DNA from: Christensenellaceae bacterium
GTDB lineage: Bacteria; Bacillota; Clostridia; Christensenellales; SZUA-584
Length of the DNA stretch: 6,316 bases
Assembly (NCBI GenBank): GCA_012719815.1
Contig: JAAXZP010000094.1
Coordinates: 1-6,316, forward strand
Direction of reading: 5' to 3'
This document shows positions 1 to 5,487 of this stretch, one piece after another. Position 1 is the first letter of the stretch. Every line of letters begins with the position of its first letter. The position numbers and the translations under genes were made by a program. Under the pieces are notes generated by a model. It was not told the origin of the DNA and ran no database searches. It worked only from the letters and a program-made list of their open reading frames with translations.

Positions 1-448
1 CCGTCAGCGGTATCGCCACCGTTACCCCCGCGCCCTTGAACATCCGGCTGTTATCCGACGTCTGCCTGAAAGAGTAGCCCTTTTTCGTATAATTTAAAAT
101 CTCAACCGTCCCTTCAAACGTCAGGCCCTCTTCAATTTTGCTCTTTTCTTCCGGGTCGACGATCATGTATATCCGCTGCAGTCTGCTGCTGACCAGCCAG
201 ATGACAGTATCCTCGCCAGCCGCTTTGTTGTAAAGCAGCTTGCGAAAATCTTCGTTGCTCAGACGTCCATAGAAATTTTCCGTCGCCCATTCGTTTATCT
301 CCTCTGCGCTGGAAATCATCGCGTCCATCTGTTTTTCCAGGTACTGGTTCTTGAGCATCTCAAAAAATATGCCGCCAACCAGCGAAAACGACACCACAAT
401 AATCAATATGTAGACGGACAGCATCCGGGCGAACAGCGATTTCCCCAT
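1..448 (-). CDS. Sensor histidine kinase, N-terminal part only (runs off the window)
   Basis: Reading leftward from an ATG at 448-446 there is an open frame of 149 codons with no stop before the window edge. The protein starts MGKSLFARML, has one clear membrane segment at about residues 9-29 (rich in I, L, V and F), and continues into a predicted extracytoplasmic region from about residue 33. That region includes an IWLV strand at 83-86 and ends near a VAIPLT strand, the pattern of PAS/PDC-like sensor domains in Gram-positive kinases. The HAMP, HisKA and ATPase domains would lie beyond base 1 and are not seen. The gene starts 3 bases after the stop of the response regulator, with a GAGGT/AGG ribosome-binding stretch inside that gene's last codons. 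This tight coupling is the main reason to call it the cognate kinase. The signal sensed cannot be told from this part. Confidence 0.85.
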   Translation of the reverse strand, partial: MGKSLFARMLSVYILIIVVSFSLVGGIFFEMLKNQYLEKQMDAMISSAEEINEWATENFYGRLSNEDFRKLLYNKAAGEDTVIWLVSSRLQRIYMIVDPEEKSKIEEGLTFEGTVEILNYTKKGYSFRQTSDNSRMFKGAGVTVAIPLT

Positions 449-451
449 GCT

Positions 452-1135
452 CTACCTGACCTCGAACTTATAGCCCACGCCCCAGACGGTCTTGATCTCC
501 CAGTTCGGCCCCTGGTCGTACAGCTTCTTGCGCAGGCGCTTGATGTGCACGTCCACCGTGCGCGAATCCCCGAAGAACTCGAAATCCCAAACGTGCTGCA
601 GCAACTGCTCGCGCGTAAACACTTTGTTGGGATGCGACGCCAGGAAGAACAACAATTCTATCTCCTTGGGCGGCATCTCCACGATCTCGCCCTTATACGT
701 CACGGTGTAGTTGGAAATGTCGATCACCAGATCGTCGTACTTGATCTGACGATTTTCCTCTTCCTGCATGTTGGCGCGGCGCATCACCGCTTTAACGCGT
801 GCGATAAACTCCTTGGGGTCAAATGGCTTGACGATATAGTCGTCCGCGCCCAGCTCAAGGCCCAGCACCTTATCAATAGTCTCGCCCTTGGCTGTCAGCA
901 TAATAACCGGCACGGCGCTTGACTTGCGTATCTCCTTTAAGACCTCCCAGCCGTCCTTGCGCGGCATCATGATATCCAATACCACCAGCGACGGTGTGCT
1001 GCGCTCAAACGCCTCGAGGCCCGCCTGGCCGTCGTATGCCAAAGTCACCTTGTAGCCTTCCTTCTGCAGGTACAGCTTGATGACCTCGCAAATATTTTTA
1101 TCATCATCCACGATCAGTATTTCTTTGTTAGGCAT
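452..1135 (-). CDS. OmpR/PhoB-family response regulator, ResD-like
   Basis: A 227-residue DNA-binding response regulator. The receiver domain (about 4-118) has the acidic cluster D10-D12, the phospho-acceptor D54 in LDIMMP, T81 in MLTAKG, Y100 and K103 in the VKPF motif. All switch residues are therefore present and the protein should accept phosphate from the adjacent kinase. The winged-helix output domain (about 130-226) contains FTREQLLQHVW, a recognition-helix segment GDSRTVDVHIKRLRKKL and the terminal wing TVWGVGYKFEV. The last two closely resemble my recollection of Bacillus ResD, a regulator of respiration genes, but this is not enough to assign a symbol. The start at 1135 is supported by GAGGTG at 1149-1144, 8 bases upstream. 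The gene has its own promoter and candidate binding repeats upstream, and is followed after 3 bases by the kinase gene. No internal damage is visible. Confidence 0.95.
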   Translation of the reverse strand: MPNKEILIVDDDKNICEVIKLYLQKEGYKVTLAYDGQAGLEAFERSTPSLVVLDIMMPRKDGWEVLKEIRKSSAVPVIMLTAKGETIDKVLGLELGADDYIVKPFDPKEFIARVKAVMRRANMQEEENRQIKYDDLVIDISNYTVTYKGEIVEMPPKEIELLFFLASHPNKVFTREQLLQHVWDFEFFGDSRTVDVHIKRLRKKLYDQGPNWEIKTVWGVGYKFEVR

Positions 1136-1178
1136 TTGAGTTTCACCTCGTCATATGGGTGTTTTTTCTTTTAATTGC

Positions 1179-1207
1179 ATTATAGCCCACCGGGCATCAA
1201 CAGACAA
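1179..1207 (-). promoter_or_regulatory. Sigma-A-type promoter of the response regulator-kinase operon
   Basis: On the minus strand a perfect TATAAT (1184-1179) is preceded, across a 17-base spacer, by TTGTCT (1207-1202), which matches 4 of 6 positions of the -35 consensus. Transcription would start near 1172, giving a leader of about 36 bases with the GAGGTG ribosome-binding site. The spacer contains a short inverted repeat, GCCC-ACC-GGGC (1185-1195). It could be an operator or mere chance. Confidence 0.7.
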
Positions 1208-1221
1208 ATACGCGTTTATAT

Positions 1222-1250
1222 GTATTCACTGAATATTCATAATTATTTCA
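1222..1250 (-). promoter_or_regulatory. Three TGAA half sites at 11-base spacing, candidate response-regulator binding site
   Basis: Read on the minus strand, TGAAATA, TGAATAT and TGAATAC begin at 1250, 1239 and 1228, so successive copies are exactly 11 bases (about one helical turn) apart. The last copy ends 14 bases above the -35 element of the regulator promoter, roughly -50 to -78 from the likely transcription start. OmpR/PhoB-family regulators are known to bind direct repeats of about 10-11 bases, and GTGAAT resembles reported ResD-type sites as I remember them. Autoregulation is an inference. The first copy overlaps the TGA stop codon of the DUF523 gene. Confidence 0.45.
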
Positions 1251-1682
1251 TACTTCAATCACTTCAATGCCGTTTCTTTTTAGCAGCGCTGTCGTCACGC
1301 CGTCGCCGCTGCGCATCGTGCCGGTGAACGTACCGTCATAAATGCGGCCGCAGCCGCACGACGGGCTTTTGGCCTTAAAGTACGCCCGCTGCGCGCCGCA
1401 GCGCTTTGCAATCTCCAGCGTAGCCTGCGCACCGCGCAAAAACTCCACAGTCCTGTCTTCGCCGTCCTCAGCGCGCACGCGAGCGCGCCCGTCCAGCACG
1501 TCCGCGCCGTCGCCGCCTGATATCTCGGACGGACAGCGCGGCGCCGGCAGCCCCGCCAGACACTCCGGGCAGACCAGCTTCACCAGCCCCTGTTTATGCA
1601 ATTTCACGATACGGGCGTCCGGCCGTGCATCGCCGTCGTAGCGGCATTTCACGCCGGCCAGGCATGCGCTTGCAATGTCCAT
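1248..1682 (-). CDS. DUF523 / TudS-type iron-sulfur protein (possible thiouracil desulfurase)
   Basis: A 144-residue protein of the DUF523 family, full length for the family. Diagnostic segments in order are SACLAGVKCRYDG (5-17), VCPECLAGLPAPR (37-49), and KSPSCGCGRIYDGTFTG (105-121) followed by GDGVTTALLKRNGI. Characterised TudS members hold a [4Fe-4S] cluster through three conserved cysteines and remove sulfur from thiouracil without redox chemistry. The matching cysteines here are probably C7, C38 and C109, with C13 also commonly conserved. Four further cysteines occur (C41, C50, C95, C111), more than I expect for the family. The protein should be cytosolic. The start at 1682 has GGAG at 1693-1690, 7 bases upstream. 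The gene lies 17 bases after mutS2 and is surely co-transcribed with it. The family call is firm. The desulfurase activity is inferred from few studied relatives, so no symbol is given. Confidence 0.88.
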   Translation of the reverse strand: MDIASACLAGVKCRYDGDARPDARIVKLHKQGLVKLVCPECLAGLPAPRCPSEISGGDGADVLDGRARVRAEDGEDRTVEFLRGAQATLEIAKRCGAQRAYFKAKSPSCGCGRIYDGTFTGTMRSGDGVTTALLKRNGIEVIEV

Positions 1683-1699
1683 ATACTCACTCCAATATC

Positions 1700-4027
1700 T
1701 TACTTGAGCGTGATAACCGTTACGCCGTCTTCGCCTTCGCCGAACTGGCCGGGCCGGAACGTTTTCACATGCGCGTGCGTGCGCAGATAATCCCGCAGCC
1801 CGGCGCGCAGCACGCCGGTGCCCTTGCCGTGGATGATGACAACCTCATTAAGCCCAGCCAGAAATGCCGCGTCCAGGTAGCTGTCGGTCTCAAGAATAGC
1901 CTCATCCAGTGTGCAACCTCTCACGTCCAGCGACATGCCGGGCGATATCGTCGCCCGCGCGACGCGGCCCAGTTTCCTGACCTTCTTTTCCTCATCCGCC
2001 GGAGCCACTTCGGAAAGCGGCAGCGTCAGCTTGATCGCACCGGCCTGCACGTACACGCTGCCGTCGCGCGGCTCCTTGAGCACCGTCGCCGTGACGCCGG
2101 TGGTCAGAATCTTCCCCGTATCGCCCACGCTGAGATCCTCCGGACGGGTGTCGCTCTTCACAGCAGGCTTTGTGCGCAGTGCAGCCGATACCTGCTCGAT
2201 CTTATTGTTCAGCGCACGACGGGCCGCATTGATCTCCTCCTGCCGCCCCTGCGCCGCCTTGAGCTCCGCGATGATTCGTTCCGCTTCATCGCGGGCGTCT
2301 TTCAATATCTCCAGCGCCTTTTCGTTGGCGCGTTCCACCAGCTTCTGCGCCTTCTCCTGCGCTTTCTTAAGCTCCATGTCGCTCTTGTCGCGGATGGACT
2401 GCGCCATGCGGCGGTCCATTTCAGCCTGCAGAGCCTTTTTCTCCGCCAGTTCCTGCCGCCGCTGCGCCTCGCCGATCAGCTCTTCGAACTTGAGGGCCTC
2501 CTCCGACATATGCTGCCGGGCGCGCGCGATGATCGATTCATCCAGCCCCAGTTTCCTAGATATCTCAAAAGCGTTGGATACGCCGGGCACGCCCATAATC
2601 AGCTCGTACGTGGGGCTAAGCGTCTTGAGTGAAAACGCCATGCACGCGTTCTGATAACTGCGGCTCGCCATCGCAAACGCCTTGATCTCGCTGTAATGAG
2701 TGGTTGCAATCACAATGCACCGCCGCTGCTCCAGCGTTTCCAGTATCGCCATGGCCAGCGCCGCGCCTTCTGCCGGGTCGGTGCCCGCGCCCACCTCGTC
2801 CAACAGCACCAGCGACTTTTCATTCGCCGCCTTCACGATGCGCGTGATGTTGGACATGTGAGAGGAGAACGTGCTGAGGCTCTGCTCGATGCTCTGCTCG
2901 TCGCCGATGTCCGCGTACACCGCCGAAAACACGGGCAGCACCGTTCCGCCCGACGCGGGCACAAGCAGCCCGCACTGCGCCATCAGCGCCAGGAGGCCGA
3001 CCAGCTTGAGCGTCACCGTCTTGCCGCCGGTGTTGGGGCCGGTGATGATAAGGCCGCAGTACCCGTCGTCGATGGAAAGTGACACCGGCACCACCTTGTT
3101 GGGGTCAATCAGCGGGTGCCGGCCGTTTTTGATGATCACCCGGCGCTCGTCCGTGATTTCGGGCGGGGACGCCTTCATCTCGGACGCCCGCGCCGCCTTG
3201 GCAAATATCAGGTCCAGCGCGGTCAGCGCCTCCAAATCCTCGGCGAGTTCCGCCTGGATTTCCCGACAGCGGTTCGAGAACGCGCGCAGTATGCGGCTAA
3301 CCTCCGCCGCTTCGGCAAGCTCCAGCTCGCGCAGGCGGTTGTTGGCCTCCACCACTTCCATCGGCTCGATAAACACCGTCTGGCCGCTGGCAGACTGGTC
3401 GTGTACCAGCCCGCGGATGTGGCGCTTGTGCTCCTGCTTGACGGGCACCACATAACGCCCTCCGCGCATCGTCACGATGGCGTCCTGAAGATATTCCTTG
3501 AGCTGCGGCGAACGGATGATGCTGCTGAGCTTTTCGCGGATGCCTTCGTTCTCCCGCATGATGCTGCGCCGAATGCGCTGCAGTTCGGGGGACGCGCTGT
3601 CCGCAAGCGCGTTTTCGTTCAGTATCGCGCTGTCCAGCTCGGCCATCAGCCGCTCGTCATACTGCAGCCGGCGCGCATAGTTCCACAGCAGCTGCGCGCT
3701 GCTGTCTTTGAGCCCATTGCGCGCGCGTTTGGCGGCCTTCATAACGCCCAGCACGCGCAGCAGTTCGCCGCATCCGAGGTCCGCCCCCGCCTTCAGCCGC
3801 GCCAGTTCGGCCGAGATGTCGGAAAAGCCGCACATGGGCAAGGACGCCGCGCGCATCATCACGCTTTCCGCTTCCAGCGTCTCAGCCTGCAGGCGCTTGA
3901 CCGCCGCCATACTCGTTTTGGGGGTCAGTAACAGCGCCGCGGCCCTGCCGGGGTCGGACAGCGTCTTGTCGGCCAGCCGCTCGCGTATCTTATCAAATTC
4001 CAGCTTTTTCAGTACCTTTGAGTCCAT
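1700..4027 (-). CDS. mutS2: MutS2: SMC-like/MutS-family ATPase with Smr domain
   Basis: A 775-residue MutS2, close to the usual length (Bacillus MutS2 is about 785). The N-terminal core/lever region (1-300) starts with the family pattern LEFDKI. It includes TMRGGRYVVPVK (186-197) and SASGQTVFIEP (212-222), both typical of MutS2, and no mismatch-recognition domain. The ATPase has Walker A GPNTGGKT (330-337), Walker B LVLLDE (406-411) and the TTHY loop (442-445). Residues about 500-620 are highly charged and coiled-coil-like, about 630-675 looks like a small beta domain, and the C-terminal Smr domain (698-775) keeps LDVRG (700-704) and HGKGTG (733-738). Family members act on DNA branch structures to limit recombination, and in Bacillus on collided ribosomes. 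Which applies here cannot be read from sequence. AGGA at 4038-4035, 7 bases upstream, supports the start. It is the first gene of an operon with the DUF523 gene, and nothing obvious stops read-through into the two-component genes. Confidence 0.97.
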   Translation of the reverse strand: MDSKVLKKLEFDKIRERLADKTLSDPGRAAALLLTPKTSMAAVKRLQAETLEAESVMMRAASLPMCGFSDISAELARLKAGADLGCGELLRVLGVMKAAKRARNGLKDSSAQLLWNYARRLQYDERLMAELDSAILNENALADSASPELQRIRRSIMRENEGIREKLSSIIRSPQLKEYLQDAIVTMRGGRYVVPVKQEHKRHIRGLVHDQSASGQTVFIEPMEVVEANNRLRELELAEAAEVSRILRAFSNRCREIQAELAEDLEALTALDLIFAKAARASEMKASPPEITDERRVIIKNGRHPLIDPNKVVPVSLSIDDGYCGLIITGPNTGGKTVTLKLVGLLALMAQCGLLVPASGGTVLPVFSAVYADIGDEQSIEQSLSTFSSHMSNITRIVKAANEKSLVLLDEVGAGTDPAEGAALAMAILETLEQRRCIVIATTHYSEIKAFAMASRSYQNACMAFSLKTLSPTYELIMGVPGVSNAFEISRKLGLDESIIARARQHMSEEALKFEELIGEAQRRQELAEKKALQAEMDRRMAQSIRDKSDMELKKAQEKAQKLVERANEKALEILKDARDEAERIIAELKAAQGRQEEINAARRALNNKIEQVSAALRTKPAVKSDTRPEDLSVGDTGKILTTGVTATVLKEPRDGSVYVQAGAIKLTLPLSEVAPADEEKKVRKLGRVARATISPGMSLDVRGCTLDEAILETDSYLDAAFLAGLNEVVIIHGKGTGVLRAGLRDYLRTHAHVKTFRPGQFGEGEDGVTVITLK

Positions 4028-4055
4028 GTTGCCATCCTTTTCGCTTTGCTTCCTT

Positions 4056-4064
4056 ATGATATCA
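4056..4064 (-). promoter_or_regulatory. Possible extended -10 promoter of mutS2
   Basis: On the minus strand TGATATCAT (4064-4056) fits an extended -10 element (TGn plus TATCAT), about 29 bases above the mutS2 start and 18 bases above its AGGA ribosome-binding site. Only a weak T-rich -35 (TTTTAT, 4084-4079) is present. TATTAT at 4081-4076 is an alternative -10, but its -35 is poor. The element also contains the palindrome TGATATCA, which may be chance. Confidence 0.35.
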
Positions 4065-4108
4065 CTAATGCTTCAATAATAAAAGATTTCGCTCCGATGC
4101 ATGAAAAT

Positions 4109-4134
4109 CTGCCGGTAACTGTGATGGTTGGCAG
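4109..4134. repeat. Imperfect inverted repeat overlapping the -35 of the J-domain gene promoter
   Basis: CTGCC (4109-4113) and AAC (4117-4119) pair with GTT (4127-4129) and GGCAG (4130-4134), with a three-base bulge on the left arm. The right arm covers the TTGGCA -35 box (4128-4133) of the plus-strand promoter, which is where a repressor operator would sit. The repeat is short and imperfect, so chance is a real alternative. Confidence 0.25.
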
Positions 4135-4156
4135 GCTAATACTGTTGTTATATAAT
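4128..4156 (+). promoter_or_regulatory. Near-consensus promoter (P1) of the J-domain gene
   Basis: TTGGCA (4128-4133, 5 of 6 consensus bases) is followed after exactly 17 bases by TATAAT (4151-4156). Transcription would begin near 4163, giving a leader of about 60 bases before the ATG at 4223. This is the best promoter in the window and suggests housekeeping sigma-factor expression. Confidence 0.72.
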
Positions 4157-4172
4157 ACCGATAAAATATAAT
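4145..4172 (+). promoter_or_regulatory. Second overlapping promoter (P2) of the J-domain gene
   Basis: A second perfect TATAAT (4167-4172) lies 16 bases after TTGTTA (4145-4150, 4 of 6). It overlaps P1, so the two could not be occupied by polymerase at once. Start would be near 4179. The extra TATAAT may also be chance in an AT-rich stretch. Confidence 0.4.
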
Positions 4173-4189
4173 ATCAGATCACACTGGTG

Positions 4190-4204
4190 GCGCCTTATTG
4201 GCGC
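4190..4204 (+). promoter_or_regulatory. Leader hairpin just upstream of the J-domain gene's ribosome-binding site
   Basis: GCGCC (4190-4194) and GGCGC (4200-4204) form a 5-base-pair GC stem with a TTATT loop. It ends 5 bases before the GGAAAGGTG ribosome-binding stretch. It would be in the transcript from either promoter and could tune translation or mRNA stability. No T tract follows, so it is not a terminator. Confidence 0.3.
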
Positions 4205-4209
4205 GTATC

Positions 4210-4218
4210 GGAAAGGTG
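4210..4218 (+). promoter_or_regulatory. Ribosome-binding site fixing the ATG at 4223 as the start
   Basis: GGAAAGGTG sits 4 bases (6 from the AAGG core) before ATG 4223-4225. The same frame could open at GTG 4187, but that codon has no Shine-Dalgarno sequence before it, and the 12 added residues run through the leader hairpin and this ribosome-binding site. The J domain begins normally right after the ATG. Confidence 0.75.
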
Positions 4219-4222
4219 TTTC

Positions 4223-5422
4223 ATGAACGAACCGCAGCAGGACTTTTTGGACTATTATATGATACTTCAGGTGCATCCCAGCGCGGAGCCGGAAATCATC
4301 AAGAGCGCATATCGGCGGCTGGCGCAGATGTATCACCCGGATGTGAGCCGTGATCCGGAATCCCAAAAGAAAATGCAGCTCATCAACGAAGCCTATGCCG
4401 TCATATCGGACGCGTCCCGGCGTAGAGCGTATCACCGCGTCTGGCTGATGAACCAGCGCAAAAATAATCCCAAAACAGATGCGGAGCCGGCTGAAAGCGA
4501 ATCGCGTCAGGTATTGGACGAATACTTCCGCTGCCTGCTGCAGGAGGACTGGGCCATGGCATACCGGAAACTGTCCGTCAAGGACCGGAGCCTGGTGCCT
4601 TTGGCCGACTTCTGCGAGTGGAAGGAAGCGGTTAAGGCGCTCTATCAGATGGGCGCGTACGTCATCAAGTTTTTCCGCTCATACGAGCAGTGCGTGGTGG
4701 GCGACGACGAATATGAGCGCGTGGACGCATATTCCGTCATCGTGACGGACCGCGATAACCGCACCGGCCGGGTCAGCGAGGAAGCGTATACGAAATACGT
4801 TGTGTGGGAACAGGGCACCTGGCGCGTGCGGCTGGGTTATCAGCAGCTCAGGCCAATTATCTACAAGCTCCGTTATCTCGCGACACAGGCGCCGGAAATA
4901 GACGCTAACCGGCTTTATACCGATACCCTGCTGAAACACGATCGGCTGACCGGCTTTTTAAGCCGCTATGGCCTTATGGAGCGCATCGATCAGGAAATCG
5001 CCCGCGCGAAGCGGTTCCGTAATGTTTTTACGCTGACGGTGCTCACCATCCGGCCTCTGGACAGCCAGCCCGGCGTCAGCGCTTCCGACTACCAGTCCAT
5101 GTGCCTGGCGGACGCCGCCGCGCAACTGAAAAAGACGGTGCGCACTGTGGACATTGCGGCGCGGTTTTCCGAGCAGCGCTTGGCCGTGCTGATGGTGCAG
5201 ACAGGCGCGCAGGCGGCCAACAGAGCGCTGGTGCGCTTTCTGTTGCAAATCAAACCAAGCGAGGGCCTTGCGTACCGGGTGAGCGGCAGCATCACCGCCT
5301 ATCAGGGCGAATCCGCAGAAGATCTGATGCTGCGTGCTGAGCACGACGCCCGCACTAAGGTTGTGATCAATAAGGACAACACCCGCAAATACCACTTCTC
5401 TCTGGACGACCAGCAGGTATAG
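4223..5422 (+). CDS. J-domain protein fused to a middle NTF2-like-looking domain and a degenerate GGDEF domain
   Basis: A 399-residue soluble protein with no signal peptide or membrane segment. Residues 8-72 are a J domain with HPD at 38-40 and a typical third helix (INEAYAVISD), so it should be able to stimulate a DnaK ATPase. There is no Gly/Phe linker, zinc-finger or DnaJ C-terminal domain. Residues about 95-211 (VLDEYFRCLLQEDWAMAY to WRVRLGYQQLRP) look like an NTF2-like alpha+beta domain, a weak call. Residues about 236-390 follow the GGDEF fold: HDRLTGFLSRYGL (239-251), then DIAARFSEQRLAVLM (310-324). Here the GGDEF signature is replaced by SEQRL (316-320), and the expected metal-binding aspartate strand reads VLTIRPLD (273-280), so cyclase activity is very unlikely. 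RTVD (307-310), five residues before it, keeps the RxxD inhibitory-site spacing. The gene stands alone, divergent from mutS2, and ends at a strong terminator. Its function is unknown. Confidence 0.85.
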   Translation: MNEPQQDFLDYYMILQVHPSAEPEIIKSAYRRLAQMYHPDVSRDPESQKKMQLINEAYAVISDASRRRAYHRVWLMNQRKNNPKTDAEPAESESRQVLDEYFRCLLQEDWAMAYRKLSVKDRSLVPLADFCEWKEAVKALYQMGAYVIKFFRSYEQCVVGDDEYERVDAYSVIVTDRDNRTGRVSEEAYTKYVVWEQGTWRVRLGYQQLRPIIYKLRYLATQAPEIDANRLYTDTLLKHDRLTGFLSRYGLMERIDQEIARAKRFRNVFTLTVLTIRPLDSQPGVSASDYQSMCLADAAAQLKKTVRTVDIAARFSEQRLAVLMVQTGAQAANRALVRFLLQIKPSEGLAYRVSGSITAYQGESAEDLMLRAEHDARTKVVINKDNTRKYHFSLDDQQV

Positions 5423-5437
5423 AACATTCGAGAACGC

Positions 5438-5480
5438 AAACAGGGTTCCGGCAGCAAACCGGAACCCTGTTTATTTTGCA
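5438..5480. terminator. Strong intrinsic terminator between convergent genes, probably bidirectional
   Basis: A perfect 14-base-pair stem (5438-5451 with 5459-5472, arms AAACAGGGTTCCGG and its complement) encloses a 7-base loop. On the plus strand the right arm runs into TTTATTTTG, a good release tract for the J-domain gene, whose stop is 15 bases before the stem. On the minus strand the stem lies 15 bases after the pyrophosphatase stop and ends in TTTGCGTTC, a weaker tract. It therefore probably serves both genes, best in the plus direction. Confidence 0.9.
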
Positions 5481-5487
5481 TTTTGGA

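Noticed and set aside
1136..1247. Transcription terminator between the DUF523 gene and the response regulator
   Set aside because: The only hairpin, GCCC-ACC-GGGC, is 4 base pairs, lies in the promoter spacer and is not followed by a T tract; read-through from mutS2 is likely.
1625..2632. 335-codon open frame on the plus strand opposite mutS2
   Set aside because: It is antisense to the well-conserved MutS2 coiled-coil and Smr region, has no recognisable domain, and is rich in R, H, L and Q as expected from reading a GC-rich gene backwards.
3116..3931. 271-codon open frame on the plus strand opposite mutS2
   Set aside because: It mirrors the MutS2 N-terminal region, with low-complexity R/H/A/Q-rich composition and no family motif.
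4187..4222. 12-residue N-terminal extension of the J-domain protein from GTG 4187
   Set aside because: There is no ribosome-binding site before the GTG, and the stretch is occupied by a hairpin and the ribosome-binding site of ATG 4223.
4148..4435. 95-codon minus-strand frame opposite the J-domain gene start
   Set aside because: It lies antisense to the J domain and its promoter region and shows no protein family features.
4223..5422. Active diguanylate cyclase
   Set aside because: The GGDEF signature is replaced by SEQRL and the metal-binding aspartates are missing, so only ligand binding is plausible.
5438..5472. Mobile-element inverted repeat
   Set aside because: The perfect 14-base arms with a 7-base loop and a following T tract between two convergent stop codons are explained by an intrinsic terminator, and no transposase is nearby.
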